From: Cardiocondyla obscurior
Lineage: Eukaryota > Arthropoda > Insecta > Hymenoptera > Formicidae
Assembly (NCBI RefSeq): GCF_019399895.1
Contig: NC_091872.1
Span: 5,960,395 to 6,024,394 of the forward strand
Direction of reading: 5' to 3'
DNA length: 64,000 nucleotides
Numbering within the stretch: the first letter of the stretch is position 1; each line of letters opens with the position of its first letter. Below are positions 26,801 to 35,447 of this stretch, piece by piece. Both the position numbers and the translations under genes were made by a program. The notes under the pieces were generated by a model. That model was not told the origin of the DNA and searched no databases. It was given only the letters and a program-made list of their open reading frames with translations.

Positions 26801-26989
26801 TTACCTTTCAAACAGAGGTCTTTGGGAATCGACAAGATATTTCAAAGTGTTCAAGCTGGAATATTGACAATATAGTTTTAAATATTTCGTGGCGGTACGT
26901 GATTTCGAAATGCTCTCCGAATTTTTCTTCTGCCACGCTCGCCTGACAAAGGTATTTCTAGGTCGAACTTTATTCCTTTCAACCAACAT
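17609..26989 (-). CDS. Pickpocket-family DEG/ENaC sodium channel subunit, 11 exons, 571 aa
   Basis: Subunit of a trimeric amiloride-type cation channel of the plasma membrane; the insect pickpocket family serves chemosensation, mechanosensation and fluid handling. Coding exons (minus strand, in order): 26989-26805, 25987-25845, 25707-25644, 25031-24857, 24421-24276, 23529-23400, 20784-20484, 19679-19626, 19536-19374, 19255-19149, 17856-17609. They sum to 1716 bp with every junction in phase. Seen in the translation: TM1 about residues 63-84, extracellular cysteines from 114 to 430, the thumb-region motif 'REKRNC' with C334, CGC at 367-369, CKNC..C at 423-430, and TM2 about 493-514 containing GFS (selectivity filter) followed by the acidic S-V-V-E pattern. 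Length fits the family (about 450-650 aa). Start is the first ATG in the open exon 1. A TTTATT-rich stretch (AATAAA on the coding strand) near 17526-17545 is a plausible polyA region. Family assignment is firm; the particular ppk orthologue is not resolved. Confidence 0.93.
19149..19255 (-). CDS. ppk-type channel exon 10: palm strand before TM2
   Basis: Encodes residues 454-490: 'NVTNEGILHVYFSKYGTIKL' and 'YWYELM'. It corresponds to the L-x-V-Y-F palm strand and the wrist segment before TM2, and carries sequon N458-V-T. Acceptor TTTCAG, donor GTAAGT; Ser490 is split with the last exon. Confidence 0.9.
19374..19536 (-). CDS. ppk-type channel exon 9: C-x-x-C-x-P-x-C motif
   Basis: Encodes residues 400-454 with 'HCKNCYPACDDVSYDV', the C-x-C-x-P-x-C-x-x-x-x-Y signature of the extracellular domain; the family's C-x-C is C-x-x-C here. 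Acceptor GATATAG (weak upstream pyrimidine tract), donor GTAAAT. Confidence 0.88.
19626..19679 (-). CDS. ppk-type channel exon 8: 54-bp microexon
   Basis: Encodes residues 382-400, 'SWRICNNLDMECLVRHK', supplying the C..(6)..C-L motif that follows CGC-x-P in family members. Acceptor ATTTTAG, donor GTAAAT, phase 1 in and 1 out, so it can be skipped without a frameshift. Skipping would remove two thumb cysteines (C387, C394). Confidence 0.85.
19965..20014. repeat. (GA)n / G-run purine tract in the ppk intron
   Basis: AGAGAG repeats interrupted by a run of nine G, then AGAGAGAAAGAAAGAGAG. It lies between exons 8 and 7 of the channel gene, so on the transcribed strand it is a CT/C-rich tract. Confidence 0.95.
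20484..20784 (-). CDS. ppk-type channel exon 7: thumb and CGC motif
   Basis: Encodes residues 282-382, the largest exon. It opens with 'VLVFNPTDFP' and contains 'FPREKRNCIF..E' followed by 'YTYSDCIVDC' and 'FCGCRPFFYP', the thumb-domain cysteine ladder of the family (C334, C354, C358, C367, C369). Acceptor TTCACAG, donor GTTAGT. The intron upstream is the largest in the gene (about 2.6 kb). Confidence 0.95.
23400..23529 (-). CDS. ppk-type channel exon 6, ending in a GC donor
   Basis: Encodes residues 238-281, including 'GIERGLTVVMDPLLDDYFY', the family's G-L-x-V-x-L-D beta-ball segment. Acceptor CTCGCAG. The 3' border reads AAG|GCAAGT, a non-canonical GC donor with otherwise perfect consensus. 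It joins in frame to the next exon's 'VLVFNPTDFP', giving the conserved K-V-L-x-x-x-P-x-x-x-P string. Confidence 0.92.
24276..24421 (-). CDS. ppk-type channel exon 5: cysteine-rich C..C..C..F..T..GFC.TFN motif
   Basis: Encodes residues 190-238: 'LTPKCTVILLKCKLHGSY' then 'NCSNLFEFRKTQDGFC' and 'CTFN'. This is the hallmark of the DEG/ENaC extracellular domain (C-x-W/L-x-G, C-x-x-L-F, T-x-x-G-x-C-Y-T-F-N). The usual CYTFN is CCTFN here, with an extra cysteine at 225. Acceptor TTCCAG, donor GTGAGT. Confidence 0.93.
24857..25031 (-). CDS. ppk-type channel exon 4: extracellular finger region
   Basis: Encodes residues 131-189, hydrophilic and acidic, with two N-glycosylation sequons (N135-V-T and N182-I-T). 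Acceptor AATCAG, donor GTATGT. This variable stretch has no strong motif of its own; its place is fixed by frame continuity with the exons on both sides. Confidence 0.85.
25644..25707 (-). CDS. ppk-type channel exon 3: post-TM1 IC..NR motif
   Basis: A 64-bp exon encoding residues 110-131, 'IAICSVNRISRQSA', the typical post-TM1 signature FPxVTICNxNR of DEG/ENaC subunits. Acceptor TTTCAG, donor GTGAGC; phases 1 in and 2 out match both neighbours. Confidence 0.92.
25845..25987 (-). CDS. ppk-type channel exon 2: first transmembrane helix
   Basis: Encodes residues 62-110. Acceptor CTTTTAG precedes 'LLWVTIHCIIVSFLVFMVY', the TM1 helix with its conserved Trp near the start, then the start of the extracellular domain ending in F-P. 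The donor GTATGG splits Gly110. The motif 'FPG-IAIC' is completed only by the next exon, which fixes the phase. Confidence 0.92.
26805..26989 (-). CDS. ppk-type channel exon 1: cytosolic N-terminus
   Basis: Encodes residues 1-62. The chain is basic and ends with the pre-TM1 segment 'YCQYSSLNTLKYL', which aligns with the family pattern C-x-x-x-S-x-H-G-x-x-Y. The His-Gly pair is replaced by Asn47-Thr48. It ends in the middle of Arg62 at donor GTAATG. The reading frame stays open about 35 bases upstream of the chosen ATG (26989) without another ATG, so an untranslated or extra 5' exon is possible. Confidence 0.85.
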
Positions 26990-27178
26990 GATTCGGCTTT
27001 TCAATTCGATTAAACCGACCAAAAATTTCGCGGGGGCGCCGGTCGTTTGCGAGAGAAAGTGTTCGATTAGAGGCTCGCGGCAATTAAAATCTCTTGAGTA
27101 ATAGTGAACCGAGTGTCGGGCTTAATAACCGCAAACTGCGCGCCAGAGATTGGAAACAGAACGGACTGTTACGGACTC

Positions 27179-27197
27179 TGTGTGTGTGTGTGTGTGC
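27179..27197. repeat. (TG)n microsatellite
   Basis: Nine TG dinucleotides just upstream of the ppk gene (190 bp before its start codon). Confidence 0.95.
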
Positions 27198-30100
27198 AGC
27201 GCGAAATGAAAACTCCCGTAATGCAATTAAACGGCGTTACGGGCGGCACAGGTAATATCACGAACACTCGCGCGGCCATCTGGGATTACGACTGACGTCG
27301 TTTACATCGAGCGTCGTAAAGCCGTCGCGCGACCGATTCGTACACGTGTCGGTCTCACGTTATGACGAAAAAGGTCCAGCGAAATCAGATCGCGCGCCGC
27401 GCCGCTCAAACACTATTCCGCTACTTTGATATCGCGCTCGCGATCGCCCGCCACCGTCAGATATGAAATTGCGCCGTTTGTCGCTTCCCCGGCGGCGTCG
27501 TGAATACTTAATAAACGCGCGGCTAGGTTGGCATTGATATATCATACCGCACAAACCTTGCAGCGGAAAAGTTTAAACTGTTTAATGTACGCAGGGAGAT
27601 ATGAATTAATAATTCCTAGCAAGCTGAAGATTTTGAAAAAAGATATCACTGATTACACCAATTTCTAATTTATCAATATTGAAAATTTATTATACCAATC
27701 GCTTCCAACGGGTTTCGTATAATGTCCCAGAGATACACGCGACTATAAATTAATTACATTTTACCCGTTTCAAGATATCGCCAGCGTTTGCCCAAAAGCT
27801 CATTTCATTGAAAGCCGCTTTATGTATTTTGTAGATAGAATTTAATCCATCTACGAACGTGCACGTGACCGTTCATTCCGGAGCAATATATGCATTTCAA
27901 ATGAACTATGGTAATTACAAACTTCCCGGCACTTTACTTCTATCCATTTATTTTTTTTTTTTGCATTATTATATACATAATTATGTTTATCGAAAGTTTC
28001 GAGTCTTATTTGCGATCAGTGCGGAAGAAAGTGGTCTTCATCGGGAGTCTCATACCTCAGATACTCCCCCCACGAAAATTGTTAACATTCGCGCTCCGTT
28101 CAACTTAACAAGACAACGCTCCCCGTATTTTACGCCGCTTGCAAACCGAGTGTAAAGCACACGCAGTGCGAAAGCGTGTGTGCATAGCTGTCTGGGCAAC
28201 CGCATTACATCCATCGTACTCGACATATGAATACTTTTGTCTCGCTACAACCGCAAAGGTTCATTATAATTGGCTGAAATTTACGAAGCTCCTCACGTTG
28301 CTGTAATTACGGCCCGGGCTCACTCGTTTACTTCAACGCGCCGCGTATGTAATACATTACCGCACGTACGATGCACGTATGTATGATTTTATATGAAGTA
28401 CATATATGTGTGAAATAAAAATTAAATTTATACGTAATTAAATAATTTTTTTTTCCTTCCCGCGATATTCTTAAGAAAAAATTATCAAGGCGAGCCGGAA
28501 ACTTACAGCGGGTAAAGATCCGGCGGTAAATTTTCCTTAAAACGCCACTACGAATTCTCGAATGAAATCTGCGGTTGCCAGATTGTAACGGTAAGCCCGG
28601 AATATTCGAAATGCACAAGCGTCTTCCAGGCGTTTCACTCGTTCTGTGATGCGTGGCAGACGGATGAAGAGGATTATTCATGGCTACGTGACGTGCAGCC
28701 GGCGACGCCACGTCTCATCCGTCGCTCGACATTCTCGCGGACGGATAGCGGCCGTTTAAATGTATTTTCGCTAATTAATCTCGAGATTAATTCGCGTTCA
28801 CGCTTCGCGCCGCGCCGGCAATCCAATTTAAATTGCGCGGCGAGCGGTCGGTGGAACGCGCATAAATTGCGTGCAACAAGATGACGTGGAAATTACATCG
28901 AGGAGCGTTTCTTGTAGCAAGAGGCAGACATTTCCCACCCCAAGAAGACGCTAACGCGAATTGATGCTTTTCGCGGGCGGTGCTGATATTGTCGAAATAC
29001 GATAATACACGGCTTCTCCACTTCTTTCGATTATCTTCGTACCATAATGCAAAGATTGCGTTAATTTTTATTGTCTCAATTAGAAAGAGAGGGTCGCAAT
29101 CATACGTACGTTTTTCATAAAAATTTCAAAGATACACGAGTAACTTTTTTTTATCTAAAATCAATGATAAATCACTCCTCTTTGCTTCATTTTGTTACGC
29201 TTGAAAGAATATGAAGATGTAATATTGCTAATGGACCAATTAATAGCGAGCCGCGAATGGGAAATCCGCTGAGTAATTAGAATATACCCCGGCATTAACG
29301 CTTATTAAATTTTTATGAATTAAAATTCATATGAAACACGACGTGAATCTCTGCCTCGCGTCAATTCGCTTTGATTGAACGTAATGTAAACAATGTCCGC
29401 CACGACGCGGGGCTCTCCATACAAACTTCCCTTTCTACGTGCACCATTTGCATTTTAATTCCGTAATAATTACTCGTGAAAGCCTATAGCTTCCGCGTTG
29501 AATTTAAGAGTGTCGGCCAACGACGGGAAACATTTCCATACGCCGAGAGGGAAAGAGAAAAAGAGAGAAAGAGAGAGAGAGAAAAAGAGAGATGCATCAA
29601 AAATTAATCTCAGCCACGCTTTGTTACAGTCCAGTCTCGCAGGCTGGATACAGAACGGCGCTTTTTGTAAATATGCTAATCACCAAAACTTTGTAGAAGT
29701 AGCCGGGACAAAGGGAAGAAGAATTAGAGGGAAACAGCGTCGCGCTCGCACTCTTATACGCGCAAACAGCTGATGGGAAGGCGGAAGTACATCGCGGCAG
29801 AAAAATATCATTTAAAAGCCAGTGCGTCGTGCACTACCGTTTACAAAGCACCTTTGAGAATTATGAAACGTTGTTTAAAGATTGCGCATTCACTTTGGCG
29901 GGTTTAAACACGATTTCGCGAGAGTAAATACTGCTTCCACCGTATTAAATCTCTAACTTTGAACCTCTTAAAGGTATTAATGTCCTAACGTTTTAATTTC
30001 CTAACTAGACGACTACGTAGCCAGATTAATCAAAATTATATTACAAAATTTGATTCTTTGCTGCCTCCAGCTTGCAAAGGCTTCAATAATTCGCTATTGC

Positions 30101-30241
30101 GCTTTTGCAGGATCGAACGAAATTGCAGCGGCAGATTAAAAAGATTGTCGAAAACGTTTGACAACTATCGGCGTCATAAGAGTGCCTTTGCGATTTTTCT
30201 AAAACAGTCTATACCACCACGAAGCGACACGAGGAATCATC

Positions 30242-30300
30242 GGACGGAAGGAAGGAAGGAAGGAAGGAAGGACGGAAGGAAGGAAGGAAAGAAGAGGAAG
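30242..30300. repeat. (GGAA)n microsatellite
   Basis: About 13 GGAA units with one GGAC variant, trailing into AAGAGGAAG. Confidence 0.95.
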
Positions 30301-32459
30301 AGCGGCCGCTTTGTCGACCGTAAATTGAACTGACTTTTCCTTCCGACCTTCTTTTACCACTCCTTTTAATCAAACGCATTTCCTGTTCTCAAGCCGACGA
30401 ACTTCCCCTGCGCTCTCATAATTAATGCATTAAAGAATGACCGCACATTTACCGTGAGCTTTAAGCGAATGGGAGTTCGCTCTTTTTCCGATTTGAAATA
30501 AAGTTCATAAAACGAAATATCCTGAATATACCTGCGTGGAAAAAATTAACGAATATATGTAATACACTATGTTTTTAAATATACGTATTGCATAAATACA
30601 TACTTTGAGTGGTATAATTTTTGTGTATTACAAACTGTATAATTTACTTCCCAATTAGCACCTAATAGAAAACTGGCGAGATTGAGAAAAACAACCGCGA
30701 CGACGAAGTAACTTATTAATTATGCGATTTTAATGCGCTCAGGGAGAAAATTATTAAAAGTATCGCGGTTTTAAGTTAAACGTACGTGACCTCTCGCGTT
30801 TTGAGCGAACGGAAAAAATTTATTTGTATCGCTACAGTGCGGTGAGGGCGAACAAAAGAAAATCAGGGCGACTTCACCGTTGCAAATTCAATTATGTCCG
30901 CGAGATATGACGGCCGACATAATCACGGTGGATATTGCGTCGCGCAATCTAGCCGGAGCTCCGCGATTGTTGCAGAGTTTTCCACGTGCGAAATACGCGG
31001 ATCACAATTGCCCTCTTATCGTCCCGAATGAGGTCTACAGAGCCCGGTTTGCTTCGGCCCTACCTCGTAGGAAAAGTAATTTCGTTGAACGGCCGCGCTC
31101 CTTCTCTTTCTCTTTTTCTAGAAACCTCTTTCTTAAACGCGGTGCTTACTTGCGAAAAAGAACAAGCGCATCAAATAAACTAGCAATCAGCAATGCGGAG
31201 TCATAGAGAAAAACATATTTCTCGCTTATATTTTTTCATAATGAATTTTATATAAGCTGCAACTTATTTGCATAAAATTACTGCGCAACGAACAGCCGGG
31301 CAAGGATTTACTTTTATTTCAAAAGGGAATTTCTCCGGATATATTTTAGTACATCTAATTTCCTATCGTGAATATTTATGTACAATTACCGGGCTCATTT
31401 GTAAAAAGCTCACAAGTCAAAGATTCAACGAAAATAATTTAATCGAATTTAAATTTTATTATTCTCCGCGGTTTTCTTTTGATTCCACTGAAGAGTTGAT
31501 GAACTAACTCTATAATGTTCTCAGCTCTTTAATTAATTTATCATGTTTGGTTAAGCTCGTGACCAAAATGTACATATCTCGCGAGACTCGAACTAACTGT
31601 CGTACCTTCGTCACGGAAGTAAGACAAATTATGTCGCCATTAATTTTCGAATAGTTAACGAAATTAATCTCAGGTATGTCAGTTATGTGGCAATAGTCCT
31701 TTTCAAGCACGTAACATTATACTGCTGATAGTATCTTTACGTCGAAGTATTCCGCATAATTCAACTTTAATAATGAAATTTAATAATATAAAATTTTATA
31801 CGTATTTTTTTTTTTTTAATAAAAGTATCAAAAATATGACTTTAACATTTTGAGAAAGTTTAAAAAAAATTAACATTATTATACGTATTAATTCTCATTG
31901 AAAATGATGGTCTTATCATTATTTGATTAAATTGTCGCATAATTTCAAACACTTAAGAAACGCTCAGACTCGTTGAAGCATGCAACTACTGAAAATCTGC
32001 TCGTGAATACTGCGCGAGTTGAAGAAAAATGATCTGCGTTTCTTCAGACGATTAGGTCCTTATTTCTTATTTATTCCGACCTTATACGTATATACAAGCG
32101 CATGTACAGAAGATAAATTCAAGATATTTCGAATGGAATATAGGCACCGTTAATAATACTCTGTTCTTAAAAGATTGTATGATAAATTCCTTCCTTCGGC
32201 AGATTTAATATTTTCCGATCCCACGATTTCAATAAATCATATGCATATAACTTGCGAATGGAATTACATCAGACATTATATTACTCTTTTAAAATAAAAT
32301 CAGATTGTATTTATAACTCGCGTTATTGCATATTCTATCTTTAAAAAAAAAACTGTTAGAGTGAATAATTATAATTATTTTATTAGTTTTTAAATACTAA
32401 TTATTTCTTTTCGCAGACATTTTTCCCCAAAACGCAATATAGAAAAATATGTGACTTAC

Positions 32460-32690
32460 CACTTGATGCGCAGCAGCGGAGTTATTCAGCTGTCGTAATC
32501 CTGTAACATAAAATAGAAAAATAAAATTGTAGAGAGATCAAAAAGTTGGGTATCTATTGTATAAATAAATAAAAAATAACAAAATTATTAATTTATATGC
32601 AAATAAGAAAAAATTTCTTACCATGGGGTTGCTCCGCCGAAGCATGATGCCCATCCTGAGCCTCCTCCTCCTCTCAGGATGACTGCGGAA
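32460..32690 (-). repeat. Two-part splice-site module, copy 2
   Basis: Minus strand. Block A (about 32690-32622) has the GAGAGGAGGAGGAGG run and GCTTCGGCGGAGCAAC, ending at donor GTAAG. Block B (32500-32460, 41 bp) follows acceptor TTACAG, contains AACTCCGCTGCTGCGCATCA and ends at donor GTAAGT. The spacer is about 120 bp. The upstream part of A differs from copies 1 and 4. It faces away from copy 4 across the repeat island. Confidence 0.6.
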
Positions 32691-32740
32691 TGTCGGATCG
32701 GTCCTTCCTTCAATGGTAGAGTATTATCTGAAACAGAAAA

Positions 32741-33001
32741 ATTACGATTAATATTCTATTCCGTTCGATGTCTTATTAAGCTATCGATTTCTTGAATCAA
32801 AATCAAAAATTTAATGAGAAAGACGGTAACGGGTTCTGAAGCGCGGTAGAAATAAAACGCGGGAGAGTGAAATTATGATTAATATTTTATTCTGTTCAAT
32901 ATCTTATTGATCTATCGATTTCTTGAGTCGAAATCGAAAATTTAATGAAAAAGGTGGTTGCGCGTTTTGAATAACGGTAGGGATAAAAAGCGGGATAGTG
33001 A
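32741..33001. repeat. 131-bp tandem duplication
   Basis: Two copies, 32741-32871 and 32872-33001, share ATTA.GATTAATATT at the start, CTATCGATTTCTTGA in the middle and GATAGTG/GAGAGTG at the end, with scattered point differences. This forms the left part of the 32.4-35.0 kb repeat island. Confidence 0.85.
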
Positions 33002-33186
33002 ATACCCCCCGATGGGGGTAACACGAGGGGGGAAAGAATATCCCGCGCGATAGTAGGGAAAACATGGAAGGGGTTGGGGGAAGTTCCCGCGGTCATTCTA
33101 CCGACGACTTTTGACCGAGCAACAAGGTGACGTGGACCTTGCTTGAAGTGACAGTTAGATTCTTTTGTCGAGATCCAAGGTTAAAA

Positions 33187-33420
33187 GGAAGTGTCGTGGA
33201 CTATCCTGCGAGTGTCTACCGCGATAAGAATATTTTATATCGCGGCCCGTTTTATATCAATGCTTCGTGCAAGTTTTGTGTCGTTCGTTACACCGGCAAG
33301 AATCGACCGAAGGATTAAAGTGACAGTTCGACCGCGCTTACGTCTCAGGGTCGTGTTTAAAGATTTAACGGAAGTGTCGTGAATATCCCGCGAGTGATCT
33401 AGTGCGCGGAGAACGTTATT
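33187..33420. repeat. Diverged 180-bp-offset direct repeat
   Basis: The string GGAAGTGTCGTG followed by ATCC(T/C)GCGAGTG recurs at about 33187 and 33369, each followed by a TATTTTAT-like stretch. Older and more diverged than the neighbouring repeats. Confidence 0.5.
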
Positions 33421-33589
33421 TTATCACAAAACAAGGATGCTTTTTCGTGATCGGAATATTGTTTCGCGCTTTCGGAATATAGTAATTCGCGTTTCAATTT
33501 ATTTTTTAATTGATCGTCGTACAGCCGGGGTACGCGTTATCTCTCGCGGAGTGTCGATTTTCTGTTTGGTAAGACGTGCTAATAGTGTA

Positions 33590-34029
33590 CAGTGACCGGC
33601 AATGATGACTTGACTCACTGTGGCGACGGCGGCTAACGCGCGTGAGCTAGGGTGGAGTGCGTTAGGCCTTACCGCGGATCGTGTGCGTGAACCTTGGAGT
33701 ACCGAGAGAAGCGAGAGAACGAGGGAAAAGTTGAAGGAAGGCATCTTCATGTTCTGTTCTGTTCGCGACCGTGCGTGTGAGAGAGAACGCATGAGTGATC
33801 GCTAAGAAATCATTATAGGCGCCTCTAATGATTTCTTAGCGATCACTCGTGCGTTCTCTCTCATGTACGGTCGCGAACAGAGCATGAAGATGCCTTTCTC
33901 CCTCGTTTTCTCGTTTCTTTCGGTACTTCAGGACTCACGTCCGCGGTAAGGCCTGACGCACTTTACCCTAGCTTACGCGCGTTAGTCACCGTTGTCGCAG
34001 TGAGTCATGCTATTATTGCCGGTCACTAC
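33590..34029. mobile_element. Fold-back (hairpin) element, about 440 bp
   Basis: Two arms of roughly 210-230 bp meet at GGC|GCC (33820/33821). For example GCTAAGAAATCATTA (33801-33815) mirrors TAATGATTTCTTAGC (33826-33840). The outer ends are CAGTGACCGGCAAT and ATTGCCGGTCACT, each next to TA, which would fit a non-autonomous Tc1/mariner-like insertion; exact ends are uncertain. The interruption of the tandem unit shows it arrived later. No coding capacity. Confidence 0.85.
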
Positions 34030-34198
34030 TATTACATGCAATTCGGGAAACGGCATCTTCTGTTTGAGAGATTCGCGTTACGCCGGATTGTGCGATGCGT
34101 ATTTTAGTATTTTTTAATTTCTATTTGAACAATTTTTCCTTGTTTTATGATAAGTTACGCTCTAAGTGACAATGTAATAAAGTGCGCGGTGAATATTA

Positions 34199-34237
34199 TG
34201 TGAGTGAGTGTGAGTGAGTGTGAGTGAGTGTGAGTGT
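34199..34237. repeat. GTGAGTGAGT minisatellite
   Basis: Four TGAGTGAG(TG) units inside B1 of the 430-bp tandem repeat; a shorter version is in B2 at about 34629-34660. Confidence 0.9.
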
Positions 34238-34747
34238 ACAGTGTCGCGTTTTTGTATATTATACGGGGTGCCGTGTTTAAGTTATTATAAAACAAGGTCG
34301 CTTTTCTCGTGATCGGAATATTGTTTCGCGCTTTCGGGATATAGTAATTCGCGTTTTTAATTTATTTTTTAATGGATCGTCGTACAGCCCGGAGTATTTG
34401 TCGGTCCCTCGCGGAGTGTCGTTTTCTGATTGGTTAGCCGTGTCTGATAGTGCGTGCGCTACTGCACGCAATTCGGGAAATTGGCATCTGCTGCTTGAGA
34501 GATTCGCGTTACGCCGGATTGTGCGATGCGTATTTTAGTAGTTTTAAATTCCTATTTGAACAATTTTTCCTTGTTTTATAATAATTTAAACTACGAGTGA
34601 TAATGTAATAAAGTGCGCGGTGAATATTATGTGAGTGAGTGTGAGTGAGTGTGAGTGTACAGTGTCGCGTTTTCGTTTATAATACGGGGTGCCGTGTTTT
34701 AATAATAATTTGATAATGAGTGATAGTGTTAGTGGTTAATGACAATA

Positions 34748-34998
34748 TTTCGCGAGAGTTTCCAGTGCGCGAAAAGATGACTCGACACGTCCCATCTCAG
34801 AGGAGGAGCATCATGCATCGGCGGAGCAACTCTTAGGTGAGCATAAATTTACTTTATAAAATCTTTATTAAATATCCCTTTTACTTTTTTTTTTTTACTA
34901 ATTTGATTAACCAATATTCATGTCTATAATAATATGTTTTATTTTATGTTACAGCCACCGCCTGAAATCTACAACTCCGCTGATGCTCATGCAGATTG
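34748..34998 (+). repeat. Two-part splice-site module, copy 4 (plus strand)
   Basis: Block A (34748-34836) reads CGCGAGAGTTTCCAGTGCGC, then CGTCCCATCTCAGAGGAGGA and GCATCGGCGGAGCAAC, ending at donor GTGAGC. Block B (34955-34998, 44 bp) follows acceptor TTACAG, contains AACTCCGCTGATGC and ends at GCAAGT, a GC-type donor where copy 3 has GTAAGT. A 20-codon ATG-to-stop frame (34776-34835) lies in block A, but the ATG is absent from copy 1. Confidence 0.6.
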
Positions 34999-35156
34999 GC
35001 AAGTTGCATGCTTTTTTCTACAAATTCTTTATTTTGTTAATTAAATAAGACAATTGTCTTATTACCTTTAATTAAAATACAGGCGCGCGCCTGTATACAT
35101 CTATTGCATATATTTATTTGTACTAATATTATATTGCTTTCAGAGAAAAAAAGATG

Positions 35157-35277
35157 TGTGGAATGCATCAAAAATTTTTAACCACACCGGTTGTATTTAA
35201 AGAAAATATTAAAAGTATGTACAACCGACAGTCCGCAGTCTGTTTAAGTGGGACGGGAAATTTTTGCTGCATTCTAC
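35157..35277. mobile_element. Small palindromic element, about 120 bp
   Basis: The left arm GGAATGCATCAAAAATTTTT pairs with the right arm AAATTTTTGCTGCATTCT, and an inner pair ACCGGTTGTA / TACAACCGACAGT adds a second stem. MITE-like; no coding capacity. Confidence 0.6.
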
Positions 35278-35302
35278 ATTAAAAATTTATATTACATTAT
35301 TA

Positions 35303-35447
35303 ATCCTATCTTAAAAAATTGGTGAGTGACGCATGAATTAACTTTTTAAACAAGCAAAAGAAAACCAATCAGCATGGGTTTTAAGAGACGACAATAAAAT
35401 CGAGATTTATCTAATTCATGCGTCTCACACGCTTTTTTAGATAGGAT
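35303..35447. mobile_element. 145-bp MITE with 36-bp terminal inverted repeats
   Basis: The left end ATCCTATCTTAAAAAA..GACGCATGAATTA is mirrored by the right end TAATTCATGCGTC..TTTTTTAGATAGGAT. The flanks TTA (left) and AAA (right) leave a 2-3 bp A/T target duplication open. Too short to encode anything; mobilised by a transposase elsewhere, if at all. Confidence 0.8.

Larger units (their letters stand above)
26990..32459. other. Upstream region of the ppk gene; no further gene seen
   Basis: Contains the (TG)n and (GGAA)n microsatellites and an AG-rich tract at 29550-29592. Short open frames only. Any untranslated first exon or promoter of the channel gene would lie near 27000-28700, but I cannot place it. 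Confidence 0.5.
33425..34715. repeat. 430-bp tandem repeat (A1-[hairpin]-B1-A2-B2)
   Basis: Part A occurs at 33425-33588 and 34287-34455 (shared GTGATCGGAATATTGTTTCG). Part B occurs at 34034-34286 and 34463-34715 (shared GAGAGATTCGCGTTACGCCG). B1-A2-B2 run on without interruption, while A1 and B1 are separated by the fold-back at 33590-34029. The simplest history is a tandem duplication of an A+B unit followed by insertion of the hairpin into the first copy. Each B contains a GTGAGTGAGT run. Confidence 0.85.

Noticed and set aside
34955..34998. Block B as a conserved peptide (NSADAHAD / NSAEAHAD)
   Set aside because: Copies 3 and 4 agree at the peptide level, but in copies 1 and 2 the same bases sit in a different phase relative to block A, and joining copy 4's blocks gives an early stop.
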